A stretch of 64,000 nt of DNA from Sciscionella marina DSM 45152 (GTDB lineage Bacteria; Actinomycetota; Actinomycetes; Mycobacteriales; Pseudonocardiaceae): NCBI RefSeq assembly GCF_000379465.1, contig NZ_KB905389.1:1-64000 (forward strand), given 5' to 3'. A program made the translations under genes and the position numbers. Numbering within the stretch: the first letter of the stretch is position 1; the number at the start of each line of letters is the position of its first letter. Shown here one piece after another: positions 26,207-35,653 of the stretch. Under the pieces are notes generated by a model. That model saw only the letters and a list, made by a program, of their open reading frames with translations, did no database searches and had not been told where the DNA came from.

Positions 26207-27425
26207 CGGTTCGACACCACCAGCCCGGGTACACACCGGAACTCTCGTCGTGGGAGGTTCCGTGGCCGGAGTGCGCTGCGCCCACGCGCTGCGCACCGCA
26301 GGATACCGGGATCGAGTCATCGTAGCCGACGCGGAGGTGGGGCTGCCTTACGACAAACCACCTTTGTCCAAACAGTTTCTTCATCCCGACACCCCGGTAC
26401 GGTCGTTGACCACCTCAGCGGCCCTCGCGGACGCGGCGGTGGAACATCGGCCCGGCGCGCGGGCACTGGCACTCGACGCCGAGCAGCGTACGGTCACCTT
26501 CGAGGACAGCGTCGTCGAATTCGACAAACTCGTGATCGCCAGCGGTAGCACCGCACGTACACTCCCCGCCCTAGCCGATCCCTGCCTTCCCGCCGGGAAC
26601 ATCCGGACCGCCGCCTCGGCCGCCGCCATCCGCGACTCGATCGGCCCCAATCGGGTCCTTGTCGTCGTCGGCGGCGGTTTCCTGGGCCTTGAAGCCGCAT
26701 CCACGGCTCGTTCACGCGGCACGGTAGTCCACCTCATCGAAGCCGAACCACGTCTGCTCGCCCGTGGCGTACCCGCCGAGGCCGCGGCGGTCTTGGCGCG
26801 CATCCACCACGGTAACGGAGTGACGCTTCACCTCGGTACCGCAGTAACAACCGCCGCGGGCACAGCCGATGGCCGTGCCCGCCTCTCCCTTTCGGATGGG
26901 ACCTCGATCGACTGCGACTACATCCTGGTGGCGGTCGGCGCAGTACCGCACACTGCGTGGCTCGAGAGCTCGTCACTCACCTTGACACGCGACGGGCACG
27001 TGTACTGCGGCGCCGGCCTGGAGACATCCGTTCCCGGAATATTCGCCGTCGGTGATTGCGCGGAATGGCAGAACCCGCGCTACGGCAGCCGAATGCACCT
27101 CGAGCATTGGACAAGCGCGGGCGAACAGGCCGCATTCGTAGGCCGCCGTATCGCCGGCGAAGCACGCGCCGAGTGCGCCATACTCCCCTATGTCTGGTCC
27201 GATCAATACCAGCACACCATCCAGATCGCCGGAGTGCCGGGCACCGCGAACACGACCGTTCCAAACAGCGGCACCGCGACAGCGGTCGTACACCATCACG
27301 GGAACGACGTCCTCGGCATCACGACTATCGACTCCCCAGCCACCATGCTCGCGATCCGCCGGCGACTACTGCGCGACTCGATCACACTCGAATCAGCGCT
27401 CGCGACCTGTGCATCAATCGGCTGA
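26196..27425 (+). CDS. Ferredoxin reductase (FAD, NAD(P)H)
   Basis: A 409-aa flavoprotein of the putidaredoxin/rubredoxin reductase type. The FAD fold LVVGGSVAGVRCAHALR with PYDKPPLSKQ, the NAD fold LVVVGGGFLGLEAASTA and the second FAD motif IFAVGDCAEWQNP are present. The start lies inside the ferredoxin gene. It passes electrons from NADH to the ferredoxin and so to the P450. Last recognised gene of the operon that begins at 17367. Confidence 0.92.
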   Translation: MTLSGSTPPARVHTGTLVVGGSVAGVRCAHALRTAGYRDRVIVADAEVGLPYDKPPLSKQFLHPDTPVRSLTTSAALADAAVEHRPGARALALDAEQRTVTFEDSVVEFDKLVIASGSTARTLPALADPCLPAGNIRTAASAAAIRDSIGPNRVLVVVGGGFLGLEAASTARSRGTVVHLIEAEPRLLARGVPAEAAAVLARIHHGNGVTLHLGTAVTTAAGTADGRARLSLSDGTSIDCDYILVAVGAVPHTAWLESSSLTLTRDGHVYCGAGLETSVPGIFAVGDCAEWQNPRYGSRMHLEHWTSAGEQAAFVGRRIAGEARAECAILPYVWSDQYQHTIQIAGVPGTANTTVPNSGTATAVVHHHGNDVLGITTIDSPATMLAIRRRLLRDSITLESALATCASIG

Positions 27426-27864
27426 ACGAAGCTGTCGAAGGGATCCCTGACTCCGAGGCCGCCCGCCGATGCGCGGATCGCACGGATGCTGCCGCACCCG
27501 GACCGTACCGCCGATGGTTCCGCGAGAACGGCGGCCAGGTCACGGGTAACCGTGAATCCGGTGTGATGCTGGACCAGGTCTCCGCCGGCTTCGGCCTCCA
27601 GACCAGGACGCCGTCGATGAGTGCGTCCGGGATCGCAGTCGGCCCCTGATCGCGGCGTGCAAGCGGTTTCGGCGCCGCCCAGCGTCGGCGAGACCGGCCT
27701 GCCCCTCCGGCAAGCGCCGCCTTCGGGTCGACACCGCGTATCGTGCTCCGATGACCTGGCGGTGCCCGCAGCCGAACCACCGGTCGGGTCATCGATTCAG
27801 TGCCTGATCACGTGTGCTGCGCAGGGATACACGGTCAGCACGTGCGCCTCCGGCGCCGGGGTTC
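27426..27864. other. Intergenic, no gene recognised
   Basis: 439 bp between the convergent reductase and GntR genes. Open frames of 60-130 codons exist on both strands but look like random high-GC frames. No clear terminator stem was found. Confidence 0.4.
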
Positions 27865-28572
27865 TCAGGCCGAATTCGACGCAGGGGGGTCGTCCACCGC
27901 GCAGGAGATGAGCAGGTTCGCGGTGTGCGCGATGTGTTCGCGGATCAGGCGTCCGGCGAGCTCCGGCTCCTTCGCCAGAGCGGCGTCACGCAATGCCGCG
28001 TGTTCCGCCGGGAGATTGCGATCCGGCTCTTGTCCGAACGACACCGACCACTGCCGGTAGAGCTCCGCCTCTTCGCGCAAGGCGCACGCCACGTCGAGCA
28101 GATGCTGGTTCGGGCACGCGTCGATGAGGGCGAGGTGAAACGCCGCATGTGCCGCCGACCACTGGTCACCCGGATGATCGATGTCCCCATCGGCGAAGAA
28201 CGGTGCCCGCTCAAGCACGTGATGAGCGGCAAGTAGCCGGGACTCCCACTCCACGCCACCCGACTCGACCGACATCCGAAGCACCAGAGATTCGATCTCG
28301 ACTCGCGCGTCGGTGAGATCGACGAGCTCACGATGCGACAACGGGGTCACCGTGTAGCCGTGATGATCCTGGTTCTTCACCAGCCCCTCACCGAGGAGTC
28401 GGATCAACGCCTCCCGTGCCGCACCCACGCTCGTCTCGTATCGCTGGCTGAGCACGGGGAACTTAAGCCGCTCGCCTGGCACCAGCCGCCCTCCCAGGAT
28501 GTCGGCACGGATTGCGGCGTAAACGAAATTCGTCCGCGTGGATCCGTCACCATTCTTCACCATGGCAAGCAT
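27865..28572 (-). CDS. GntR-family regulator (FCD domain)
   Basis: A 235-aa regulator. The N-terminal winged helix includes LKFPVLSQRYETSVGAAREA; the all-helical FCD domain carries metal-ligand type residues in DLTDARVEIESL and AAHAAFHLAL and HIAHTANLL. ATG at 28572 or 28563 is possible; no clear ribosome site distinguishes them. It is divergent from the meta-cleavage operon and a perfect 14-base palindrome lies in the gap, so it is the likely repressor of that operon. Confidence 0.88.
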   Translation of the reverse strand: MLAMVKNGDGSTRTNFVYAAIRADILGGRLVPGERLKFPVLSQRYETSVGAAREALIRLLGEGLVKNQDHHGYTVTPLSHRELVDLTDARVEIESLVLRMSVESGGVEWESRLLAAHHVLERAPFFADGDIDHPGDQWSAAHAAFHLALIDACPNQHLLDVACALREEAELYRQWSVSFGQEPDRNLPAEHAALRDAALAKEPELAGRLIREHIAHTANLLISCAVDDPPASNSA

Positions 28573-28597
28573 GGTAGCCCGATTTAAAAAGTGGCAC

Positions 28598-28643
28598 AAC
28601 TTTCGAAAGTTACTTGACAGATCAAATCTTGACTGGGTAGACC
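28598..28643 (+). promoter_or_regulatory. Promoter and GntR operator of the meta-cleavage operon
   Basis: A perfect palindrome AACTTTCGAAAGTT (28598-28611) abuts TTGACA (28614-28619), a consensus -35 box, with TAGACC (28638-28643) 18 bases on as a possible -10. This lies between GntR and the dioxygenase gene. Repression by blocking the -35 region is a straightforward reading. Confidence 0.6.
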
Positions 28644-28703
28644 TATGACTCACATCGCAGCGACTTGCCGCCAGGGGCGGCGGCTGGGAACGGAGGTATC
28701 ACC

Positions 28704-29645
28704 ATGGCGGCATCGGAGGCGAATGAAGGGGCGGCAAGCTGGCGCGCTCCCCTGAATCGCCTGGAATTCGCGACGATCCGGGTGCACGATCTGGATATTG
28801 CGCTGGAGTGGTACACCCGGGCGCTCGACCTTCAGGTTGTCGACAAGAACCAGGATCTCGCGCTGCTCACCTGCGGCGGGGACCATCATGTCGACCTCGC
28901 GCTCCGGCTCGATACGCAGGGCACCGGACGCGGTCTTGAGTCGTATTCCTTCGGCATAGACGGGACACAGTCCCTGGAGAATCTCGCAGCCACCTTGCGG
29001 GCGCGCGGCACCGAAGTGAAGCGAGTGTCGGTGGATCTTCCCGCCATCGACGACGCGATCCGGGTGGAGACTCCCACCGGAGTCGCGTTCCAGATCGTCG
29101 CCAGTGACGAGCGCCCGACGGGAGTGCGCAACACGGCCCGGGATCAGGGGGTCGCGCCGATCGACACCGACCACATGAACCTGCTCGCTCCGGACGTGAA
29201 AGGTTATGCGGACTGGCTCGGTACAACGTTCGGCTTCGCGACCTCCGACGCGGTCGAGGGGCCCGACGGATGGGGCGCTGCCTGGACACACATCACTGCG
29301 CAGCACCACGACGTCGCGATCATGGCGACCGACGATCCGTCGACGAGGTTGCACCACGTTGCCTTCCTCGCTGAGGATCTCAACCACATGGGGGAGATTG
29401 CCGACCGGATCTGCTCTCGCGGTGTCGACCGATGCGAGTGGGGTATCGGCAAACACGGCGGTCTCGGCGCCAACAACTTCCTGTACGTCAAGGATCCGTC
29501 GAACAATAGGGTCGAGATCAACTCCAACATGGACGAGAACCCGTTCGAACGTCCAGTCGAGATCTATTCCGCCGACAGGTTCGAGAAGTTCATCTCTGTC
29601 TGGAACTTCCAGCCTCCGCCACCCGGATTCGAATTGGGGAGTTGA
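28704..29645 (+). CDS. Extradiol (catechol 2,3-) dioxygenase
   Basis: A 313-aa two-domain VOC-fold dioxygenase that cleaves catechols next to the diol using Fe(II) and O2. Metal ligands in the C-terminal domain are His157 (DTDHMNLL), His217 or 218 (RLHHVAFL) and Glu271 (NRVEINS). The catalytic region KDPSNNRVE is also typical. GGAGG 9 bases before ATG 28704 fixes the start; an in-frame upstream ATG lacks similarity. First gene of the operon. The substrate is a substituted catechol, possibly from the hydroxylases at 14414 or 30603. Confidence 0.92.
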   Translation: MAASEANEGAASWRAPLNRLEFATIRVHDLDIALEWYTRALDLQVVDKNQDLALLTCGGDHHVDLALRLDTQGTGRGLESYSFGIDGTQSLENLAATLRARGTEVKRVSVDLPAIDDAIRVETPTGVAFQIVASDERPTGVRNTARDQGVAPIDTDHMNLLAPDVKGYADWLGTTFGFATSDAVEGPDGWGAAWTHITAQHHDVAIMATDDPSTRLHHVAFLAEDLNHMGEIADRICSRGVDRCEWGIGKHGGLGANNFLYVKDPSNNRVEINSNMDENPFERPVEIYSADRFEKFISVWNFQPPPPGFELGS

Positions 29646-29649
29646 TCGC

Positions 29650-30561
29650 ATGCGTATCGCACGATTCACCGTGGGCGATGGGCCGACCAAGGTCGGTTCG
29701 GTCGCCGCGGACACTGTCACGGAATTGCTTCCACGGCCCGGTTCCTCCCCAGACGACCTGCTCATCGATCTGCTAGAGCGGGCGGCGAAAGGCCGGCTGC
29801 CGAAGGCCGACGAGGTAGCCCGGGCAGGTGGGGACTTCGATCTGGGGGACGTCGAGTTGCAGTCACCGATTCGCCGCCCCGGCAAGTTGCTCGCGGTCGG
29901 CCTGAACTACGCCGACCACACCAAGGAATCGGGGATGCGGCGGCCCGAGGTACCGGTCGTGTTCACCAAGCAGGGAACGTGCGTTACCGGTCCGTTCTCC
30001 CCGATCGTACGGCCGCGGGCCTCCTCGCAGATCGATTACGAGGGTGAACTCGGGGTCGTTATCGGTCGCCGGTGCAGGCACGTGCCGGCCCGGCGCGCCC
30101 GTGAGGTCGTCGGCGGCTATCTCGTCGTGAACGATGTCAGCGTCCGCGACTGGCAACTCGCGACTCCTACCATGACGCTGGGCAAGAGCTGGGACACCCA
30201 CGGCCCGCTCGGCCCCTGGATCACCACCACCGACGACGTTCCCGACCCACACGACCTTCGGGTACGGACTTGGGTCTGCGGGGAACTCCGCCAGGACGGC
30301 TCGACCCGGGACCTGCTGACCGACGTCGATGCGATCATCGCCCACATCAGCACTGCGTGCACCCTCGAACCCGGTGACATCATCGCCACCGGGACACCGG
30401 CAGGGGTCGGCCACGCGATGTCCCCGCCCCGCTATCTGCGCGCCGGGGACACCGTCCGGATCGAGATCGAGGGTCTGGGCAGCATCAGTAACACCGTCGT
30501 CGACGAGCTCGACGACGCCGCATACATCGAGGGCGACGTGCTGGCCGGCCGGTCGGCCTGA
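29650..30561 (+). CDS. Fumarylacetoacetate-hydrolase-family enzyme (ring-cleavage product isomerase/hydrolase)
   Basis: A 303-aa protein with the FAH fold. The motif VGLNYADHTKESG begins the catalytic domain; the metal site is formed by acidic residues in IDYEGELGVVIG and NDVSVRDWQ, and GTPAGVGHAMSPPRYL closes the domain. GGGGAG 8 bases before the ATG supports the start, 4 bp after the dioxygenase stop. It probably handles the meta-cleavage product (isomerase, hydratase or C-C hydrolase). Confidence 0.9.
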   Translation: MRIARFTVGDGPTKVGSVAADTVTELLPRPGSSPDDLLIDLLERAAKGRLPKADEVARAGGDFDLGDVELQSPIRRPGKLLAVGLNYADHTKESGMRRPEVPVVFTKQGTCVTGPFSPIVRPRASSQIDYEGELGVVIGRRCRHVPARRAREVVGGYLVVNDVSVRDWQLATPTMTLGKSWDTHGPLGPWITTTDDVPDPHDLRVRTWVCGELRQDGSTRDLLTDVDAIIAHISTACTLEPGDIIATGTPAGVGHAMSPPRYLRAGDTVRIEIEGLGSISNTVVDELDDAAYIEGDVLAGRSA

Positions 30562-30602
30562 GCCCCTGGGTCCCCTCCCTCAATGACGAAGGAGCAAAAG
30601 CG

Positions 30603-32336
30603 ATGGCAACTCTGCAGGAACGGCCCTCCGATGACGGTTTGGCCGCGCACCGCACCGCCGAATCGATAACGGTCGATGTGCCGAGTTCAGACAAGCCCGA
30701 CGAGTCGAAGATCTACGACCTCGTCATCGTCGGTTACGGGCCCGCAGGTGTTACGGCGGCGAACTTCGCCGCGCAGCTCGGCCTGGAGACTCTCATTGTC
30801 GAGCGGGAAACCGATATCTTCCCACGACAGCGCGCGATCGCCTGTGACGACGAGGTTCTCCGGATATTCCAGAGCATCGGTCTCGTCGACAAGATCCGGG
30901 CGACGATGCACGAGGGCCTGACCATGACCTTCGTGACAGCGAAGGGCAAGGAGATCCTCCGGCTCGCCCCGGAGATCTCCGACAACGGTTACTACCAACA
31001 GAACTTCTTCCACCAGCCCTGGCTGGAGCAGGAATTGCGTGCGGGGGTGGCTAGGCGGGCGGAGACGATCACCATGCTCAGCGGATGGGAGGCATTCGAC
31101 GTCACCAACCACACCGAGAACGCGACCGTCGAGATCCGAAAACCCGGTACCAGCGAGTCATTCGCGGTGCGCGGCCGCTACGTCCTAGGCTGCGACGGCG
31201 GTTCCAGTCCGATCCGCAAAGCCCTTGGCTTCGCCATGGGCGGCACCTCATACCCGGACAAGTGGTTCGACGTGCAGGGCGAACTACTCCGCCGGGTGCC
31301 GGGAACACCGCACTTCAAGTTCATCTGCGACCCGGTCCGTCCCGGAGTCGACTGCCCGTGCCCCGGTGGGATGCACCGCTACGAGTGGCGGTGCGCGCAG
31401 TCCGAGGACATCGGCCACATGCAGAAACACGACGTACTGTGGCCCATGCTCAAAGAATTTTCCGCCAAGGCCAGCGACGAGCCCGACGCCGGGATCGACG
31501 AGTCCCACGTCCGGATCGAGCGCACCTGGGACTACACGTTCCATGTGCGCAATGCCGCCGAATGGAGAATCGGACGGGTGATGCTACTGGGCGACGCCGC
31601 CCACATCATGCCGCCATTCGCCGGGCAAGGAATGTCGGCCGGGATCCGGGATTCCGCCAACATCGTGTGGAAGATCAAGATGGTACTCGACGGTGTGGTT
31701 CGCCCCGAATTCCTCGACACCTACCAGGCTGAGCGGCAGAAACACGTCGCCGAGATGACGAAGTACTCCCAACTGCTCGGTTCGATCGTCCTGGTGGAGA
31801 ACAAAGCGCTCGCCACGATCCGCAACTGGGCGCTACGGCTGATGCGCCGGATTCCCGGAATCAAGGCCTACACGATGTCGATGAAGGCCAAGCCGGCTCC
31901 AGCCATCAGCGCCGGGTTCGTCTCCTCGGCTCGTGGCCGCAACACTCCGACCGGGACTCCTTTCCCGAACATCGATGTCGGCACGCCGACCGGGCGGATG
32001 CTCTCCGATGACGCGCTCGGATTCGGCTTCCGCGTCCTCGGCCTCGACTGCGACCCGCGCGAGCACCTGCCAGCCGAGGCCATCGAAGCGTGGGAGCGCC
32101 TGGGAGCGGAGTTCATGCGGATCCGGACCGGAACCCTCATTGTCGGGCCCGGCGAGATCGGTGATCCGGTCGGGCGCCTCTACGAATGGTTCAAGAAATA
32201 CGGCAACGCGAAGGTGGCGATCGTGCGGCCCGACCACATGGTGTACGGCGTCGACTCCGACAATGTGTCCCTGATCCCACCGTTCGTCGGCTCGGACGCT
32301 CGTCGCCGGTCCGACGCCGCCGCGCACCGCCGCTGA
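30603..32336 (+). CDS. FAD-dependent aromatic hydroxylase (MhpA-like)
   Basis: A 577-aa flavin monooxygenase with FAD fold VIVGYGPAGVTAANFAAQLG near residue 38, DG motif in VLGCDGGSSPIRKALG and GD motif in LLGDAAHIMPPFAGQGM. Similarity is to 3-(3-hydroxyphenyl)propionate hydroxylase-type enzymes, which convert a phenolic acid to a catechol with NADH and O2. AAGGAG 8 bases before ATG. It sits downstream of the extradiol dioxygenase and would make the catechol that enzyme cleaves. The true phenolic substrate is unknown. Confidence 0.9.
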   Translation: MATLQERPSDDGLAAHRTAESITVDVPSSDKPDESKIYDLVIVGYGPAGVTAANFAAQLGLETLIVERETDIFPRQRAIACDDEVLRIFQSIGLVDKIRATMHEGLTMTFVTAKGKEILRLAPEISDNGYYQQNFFHQPWLEQELRAGVARRAETITMLSGWEAFDVTNHTENATVEIRKPGTSESFAVRGRYVLGCDGGSSPIRKALGFAMGGTSYPDKWFDVQGELLRRVPGTPHFKFICDPVRPGVDCPCPGGMHRYEWRCAQSEDIGHMQKHDVLWPMLKEFSAKASDEPDAGIDESHVRIERTWDYTFHVRNAAEWRIGRVMLLGDAAHIMPPFAGQGMSAGIRDSANIVWKIKMVLDGVVRPEFLDTYQAERQKHVAEMTKYSQLLGSIVLVENKALATIRNWALRLMRRIPGIKAYTMSMKAKPAPAISAGFVSSARGRNTPTGTPFPNIDVGTPTGRMLSDDALGFGFRVLGLDCDPREHLPAEAIEAWERLGAEFMRIRTGTLIVGPGEIGDPVGRLYEWFKKYGNAKVAIVRPDHMVYGVDSDNVSLIPPFVGSDARRRSDAAAHRR

Positions 32337-32349
32337 GGAAGGAACGCCA

Positions 32350-33123
32350 TTGCCACGCACACCACAACACATCGCCTACGACCAGCTTCCCCGCGAATCG
32401 CGGCTTGACGGCACCTGGCAGCGTGCCGCGGTACGCGGGGACCACAGCCTGGTCACCTACAATTGGATGGACCCGGCGATGCCCCCACAACCGCCGCACA
32501 GCCACGATTTCGACCAAGTAAGCATGATCGTCAGCGGCGCCATGGAGTTCACCGTCGCGGACCGGAAATACCTGGTCGAGGCCGGGCAGGTCCTGGTCAT
32601 CCCGGCCAGCGCCCCCCATACCGGAGTGGCCGTCGGTGACGAGGTCGCGCTCAACATCGATGTCTACGCGCCGCCCAGGGCCGACTATCTCTATCTCACC
32701 GACCACCAGGGCGGCGACTTCCCGGACAGCATACCGCTCAGTGCCGCCGACACGGCCACCGTTGCGGGATTGGTGAACGAGTGGGCCCACCGGATCGATC
32801 ACGGAGATGCCGGTGGTGTAGCAGAGCTCCTCAGCGACGACGCGGTCGTCACCGGACTCGGCCCCGACCGGCACGGACCAGCCGGGATCCAGGAATGGGC
32901 CGACGCCCGCCCCACCGGCAGACAGACCCACCACCAGGTGACGAACCTGCGCTACGGCGCCCGCCCCGACGGCACGATCACCGGGACCGCGTATCTGACC
33001 CTGTACGTCACCTCCGAGACGGGGGAACCGGCCACCGCGTTCGTCGGAGAATATCGCGACACGATCCGACGGACGCCCGACGGCCTCCAGTTCACCCGCA
33101 GAGACATCGTCCCGCTCGGCTGA
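32350..33123 (+). CDS. Cupin-SnoaL two-domain protein
   Basis: A 257-aa protein starting at TTG 32350 behind GGAAGGAA. Residues 1-115 are a small cupin barrel with HSHDFDQVSMIVSGAMEF, where the usual Glu of the first cupin motif is Gln, and a second motif around PASAPHTGV. Residues about 130-257 form a SnoaL/NTF2-like domain ending IRRTPDGLQFTRRDI. The fusion is unusual. As last gene of the meta-cleavage operon it may bind or isomerise an intermediate, or act in sensing. No enzyme function is assigned. Confidence 0.8.
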   Translation: MPRTPQHIAYDQLPRESRLDGTWQRAAVRGDHSLVTYNWMDPAMPPQPPHSHDFDQVSMIVSGAMEFTVADRKYLVEAGQVLVIPASAPHTGVAVGDEVALNIDVYAPPRADYLYLTDHQGGDFPDSIPLSAADTATVAGLVNEWAHRIDHGDAGGVAELLSDDAVVTGLGPDRHGPAGIQEWADARPTGRQTHHQVTNLRYGARPDGTITGTAYLTLYVTSETGEPATAFVGEYRDTIRRTPDGLQFTRRDIVPLG

Positions 33124-33888
33124 CCGGCCGTCACCATGCCGGGCCGATTCCACAGGGAGCGGCGGACATCCCCTCCAGGACCGGTCCACAGGTTTCAAAC
33201 GTTGCTCAGGATATCGGCGGCCGTGCTCTCCGGAAGCAGGCACCAGGCCGAGCCAATCCGTCCTGCACGACATCCCGGAAAGGGGAAAATCGCACGACTC
33301 CTCGGAAAACGCTGGTCGCGACATCGGAATACCGCTGCCTCGACATGGCCGGACTTCGCGCAGCCGAGAGCCCTGCGCAAACTCGGAGCGCCCGCAAACA
33401 TCGGCACCAGCTCGACAACCACCCGATGTGTGCCCATTTCCCTTCATTACGCCTTCATCGGTCATCTCGAGCAAGGACCGAATGTACCCGGATCAGCAGG
33501 AAGAAATCCGAACGCGGAATCGCAACCCGAGGAAATAAGAGTTCGTTGCACGATGGCTTCGGTCGTGAGCGGGGATCAGATCGGATGTGTCCTTGCGGGG
33601 CACCCGCACCCGGGATCAGCAAGGCGGAGGGTTAAGCCATAGCGGCAGCTATGGTGGTCGACGACAACGCAGCGAGGCACCGATCCGGCCCCGCGCAGCA
33701 GGTGGCGTCATCGTGCAATGAGCTCTAAGCCCGAGTACATCCCTCGACGACCGCGGCCCCTCCAGTCACCAGAGGGGACAACGGAACACGTCAAGGCAAT
33801 CCGCCGAAAATACTCGATGGTCCGGAACAACGGGCCCGCTTGGCACAGTATCGCCAAAGGGCACCGAGACTCCACGTGGACAATGGCG
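33124..33888. other. Intergenic, no convincing gene
   Basis: 765 bp. A 168-codon open frame starts at 33136 but lacks a ribosome site and family resemblance. The clear structural item is the hairpin at 33637-33654. Confidence 0.4.
33637..33654. terminator. Short hairpin CCATAGC/GCTATGG
   Basis: Seven-base exact arms with a 4-base loop (GGCA), downstream of the meta-cleavage operon (about 510 bp after its stop) and on the downstream side of the alcohol dehydrogenase. No U-tract. Terminator or operator. Confidence 0.3.
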
Positions 33889-34905
33889 CTATGCGGGGGT
33901 GAACACGCCGCGGTACCGCATGTGGCCGGAGACGAGCCGATCGTAGGCTTCGGTGGCCTGGTCGAGGGAGAATCGCTCGACGACGGGTTTCACCTTGTTC
34001 TTCGCGGCGAGCTCGAGCACCTCGCCGAGGTACTGCTGGCCGCCGTGAGTGGAACCGATGACCCGTTGCCGCATCATGTGGAACGGCACCCCTTCGGAAG
34101 AGATGCTGAACGGCCGGGTGAAATCCAGCCCACTGAGGACCACACGGCCGTCGACACGCAGGCCGGTCATGGCTTCCTGAGTGGCCTCGAAGTTGTTGGT
34201 GGTCAGCATCAGCACATCCGCCCCACCGAGTTCGCGCAGTTCCACTCCGCTGCCGACCACGTGATCGGCACCCAGGTCACGCGCAGCGTCCTGCTTGTCG
34301 GGCGAATGCGTGATCGCGACGGTCTCGAAACCGCATGCCTTGGACAACTGCAGCGCCACGTGCCCCAGACCTCCGATGCCGAGTACCGCGATCCGCTCGT
34401 GTGGCTGCGGTGCCGCGTCCCGGAAGCCGCTCCAGGTGGTGTATCCGGCGCACATCATCGGCGCGGCATCCACATAGTCCAGGACCTCGGGCAGCAGCAC
34501 CGTGCCTTCCGCGGCAATCGCGATGTACTCCGCGTGCCCACCTTGCGCGGCGAACCCGGTCGTGCGCGCCGCGGCACAGTTCATCGCGGTCTGCCCGGTC
34601 AGCGGGCGGTTCTCCCGACAGTAGCCACAACGCCCACAGGCCGCCTGCACCCAGGTCGTGCCGACCCGGTCGCCGACCTCGCGGGTGCGCACACCGGCGC
34701 CCACCTCGACGACCTCACCGACCACCTCGTGTCCAGGTGTCTGCGGGTAGATGTCTCCGCCGTAGCCCTGGGTCGCCCACACATCCGTATAACACATCCC
34801 GGACGCGTGCACTCTGACCAGCACCTGCCCCGGTTCCACCACCGGTGTCGGCACCTCGCGGACCTGCCACGGCTGACCGGCCCCGGCCATCACGACTGCC
34901 TGCAT
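33889..34905 (-). CDS. Zinc-dependent alcohol dehydrogenase (MDR superfamily)
   Basis: A 338-aa medium-chain dehydrogenase. Catalytic zinc ligands are Cys in SGMCYTDVWA and GHEVVGE; the structural zinc site is CGRCGYC with a later Cys; the Rossmann motif is GIGGLGHVALQ. GGGAG 6 bases ahead of ATG 34905 is preferred over ATG 34926. It oxidises an alcohol with NAD(P)+. It is divergent from the TetR gene and two operator-like dyads lie between them. Confidence 0.9.
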   Translation of the reverse strand: MQAVVMAGAGQPWQVREVPTPVVEPGQVLVRVHASGMCYTDVWATQGYGGDIYPQTPGHEVVGEVVEVGAGVRTREVGDRVGTTWVQAACGRCGYCRENRPLTGQTAMNCAAARTTGFAAQGGHAEYIAIAAEGTVLLPEVLDYVDAAPMMCAGYTTWSGFRDAAPQPHERIAVLGIGGLGHVALQLSKACGFETVAITHSPDKQDAARDLGADHVVGSGVELRELGGADVLMLTTNNFEATQEAMTGLRVDGRVVLSGLDFTRPFSISSEGVPFHMMRQRVIGSTHGGQQYLGEVLELAAKNKVKPVVERFSLDQATEAYDRLVSGHMRYRGVFTPA

Positions 34906-34930
34906 CACGTACTCCCTGCTATTCATTCAG

Positions 34931-34994
34931 GTAACTAACTGGCTAGATACCAGCATAGGCAAAGCATGGCGAGATATCAATAACTAGATAGTTA
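34931..34994. promoter_or_regulatory. Two TetR operator candidates between alcohol dehydrogenase and TetR
   Basis: TAACTA-GA-TAGTTA (34981-34994) is a perfect dyad; GTAACTAACTGGCTAGATAC (34931-34950) is an imperfect version with matching GTA, CTA and TAG, TAC blocks. A third half-site GATAGTTAC is at 35047-35055. Together they suggest a TetR dimer controlling both genes. Confidence 0.6.
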
Positions 34995-35068
34995 CCTACC
35001 TTGCGGGGTGCGCGCTGTGAACAGATTTGCTCCCTGTCACCATCCGGATAGTTACGTCGGCTATTAGA

Positions 35069-35653
35069 ATGGTCGCCATGCCGCCGGACGCCACCGCCAC
35101 CAAGCGCCGCATACTCGAGGCCGCTTACCATGAGTTCGCCCGGTACGGGCTGGCGGGTGCCCGCGTCGATCGGATGGCCGACGCCGCGCAGGCCAACAAG
35201 CGCCTCATCTACGTTCACTTCGGCAACAAGGCCGAGCTCTTCGACCTTATCGTCGCCCGGAGCCTCGCCGATCTGGCCGAGGCAGTTCCGTTCACCGCCG
35301 AGGATTTGCCCGGATATGCGGGCGAGGTGTTCGACTACCTGATCACGTACCCGGAAGTTGTGCGACTGACCGGATGGGCCCAGCTGGAACGGCCTGAGCC
35401 CACCGAGGACGAAATCGCCGCCTACCGTCCGAAAGTAGCGGCGATCCAGGCAGCCCGGCCTGCCCTCGGTTCCCTCGAGAGCGCCGACCCCACCGACATC
35501 CTCGCGCTCGTTCTCGGTCTGACCACCGCCTGGGCGAACGCCTCCCCCGCGTTACGCGCCCTCGCCCCAGAAAAACCATGGTCACCCAAACGGCTGCGCA
35601 CCCACCGTACCGTGATCATCGCCGCCGTAGAAGCTTTTGTCGCGCGACAATGA
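35069..35653 (+). CDS. TetR-family transcriptional regulator
   Basis: A 194-aa regulator. The helix-turn-helix at residues 10-55 has ILEAAYHEFARYGLAGARVD and ANKRLIYVHFGNKAELFD. ATG 35069 or 35078 may start it; a TATTAG a few bases upstream could be a -10 box for a leaderless transcript. It is divergent from the alcohol dehydrogenase, which it probably represses. Confidence 0.88.
   Translation: MVAMPPDATATKRRILEAAYHEFARYGLAGARVDRMADAAQANKRLIYVHFGNKAELFDLIVARSLADLAEAVPFTAEDLPGYAGEVFDYLITYPEVVRLTGWAQLERPEPTEDEIAAYRPKVAAIQAARPALGSLESADPTDILALVLGLTTAWANASPALRALAPEKPWSPKRLRTHRTVIIAAVEAFVARQ

Noticed and set aside
27382-27792. 136-codon minus-strand frame after the ferredoxin reductase
   Set aside because: Overlaps the reductase end in antisense and has no domain or ribosome site.
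33136-33642. 168-codon frame after the cupin-SnoaL gene
   Set aside because: No family resemblance and composition unlike real genes here; kept as intergenic.
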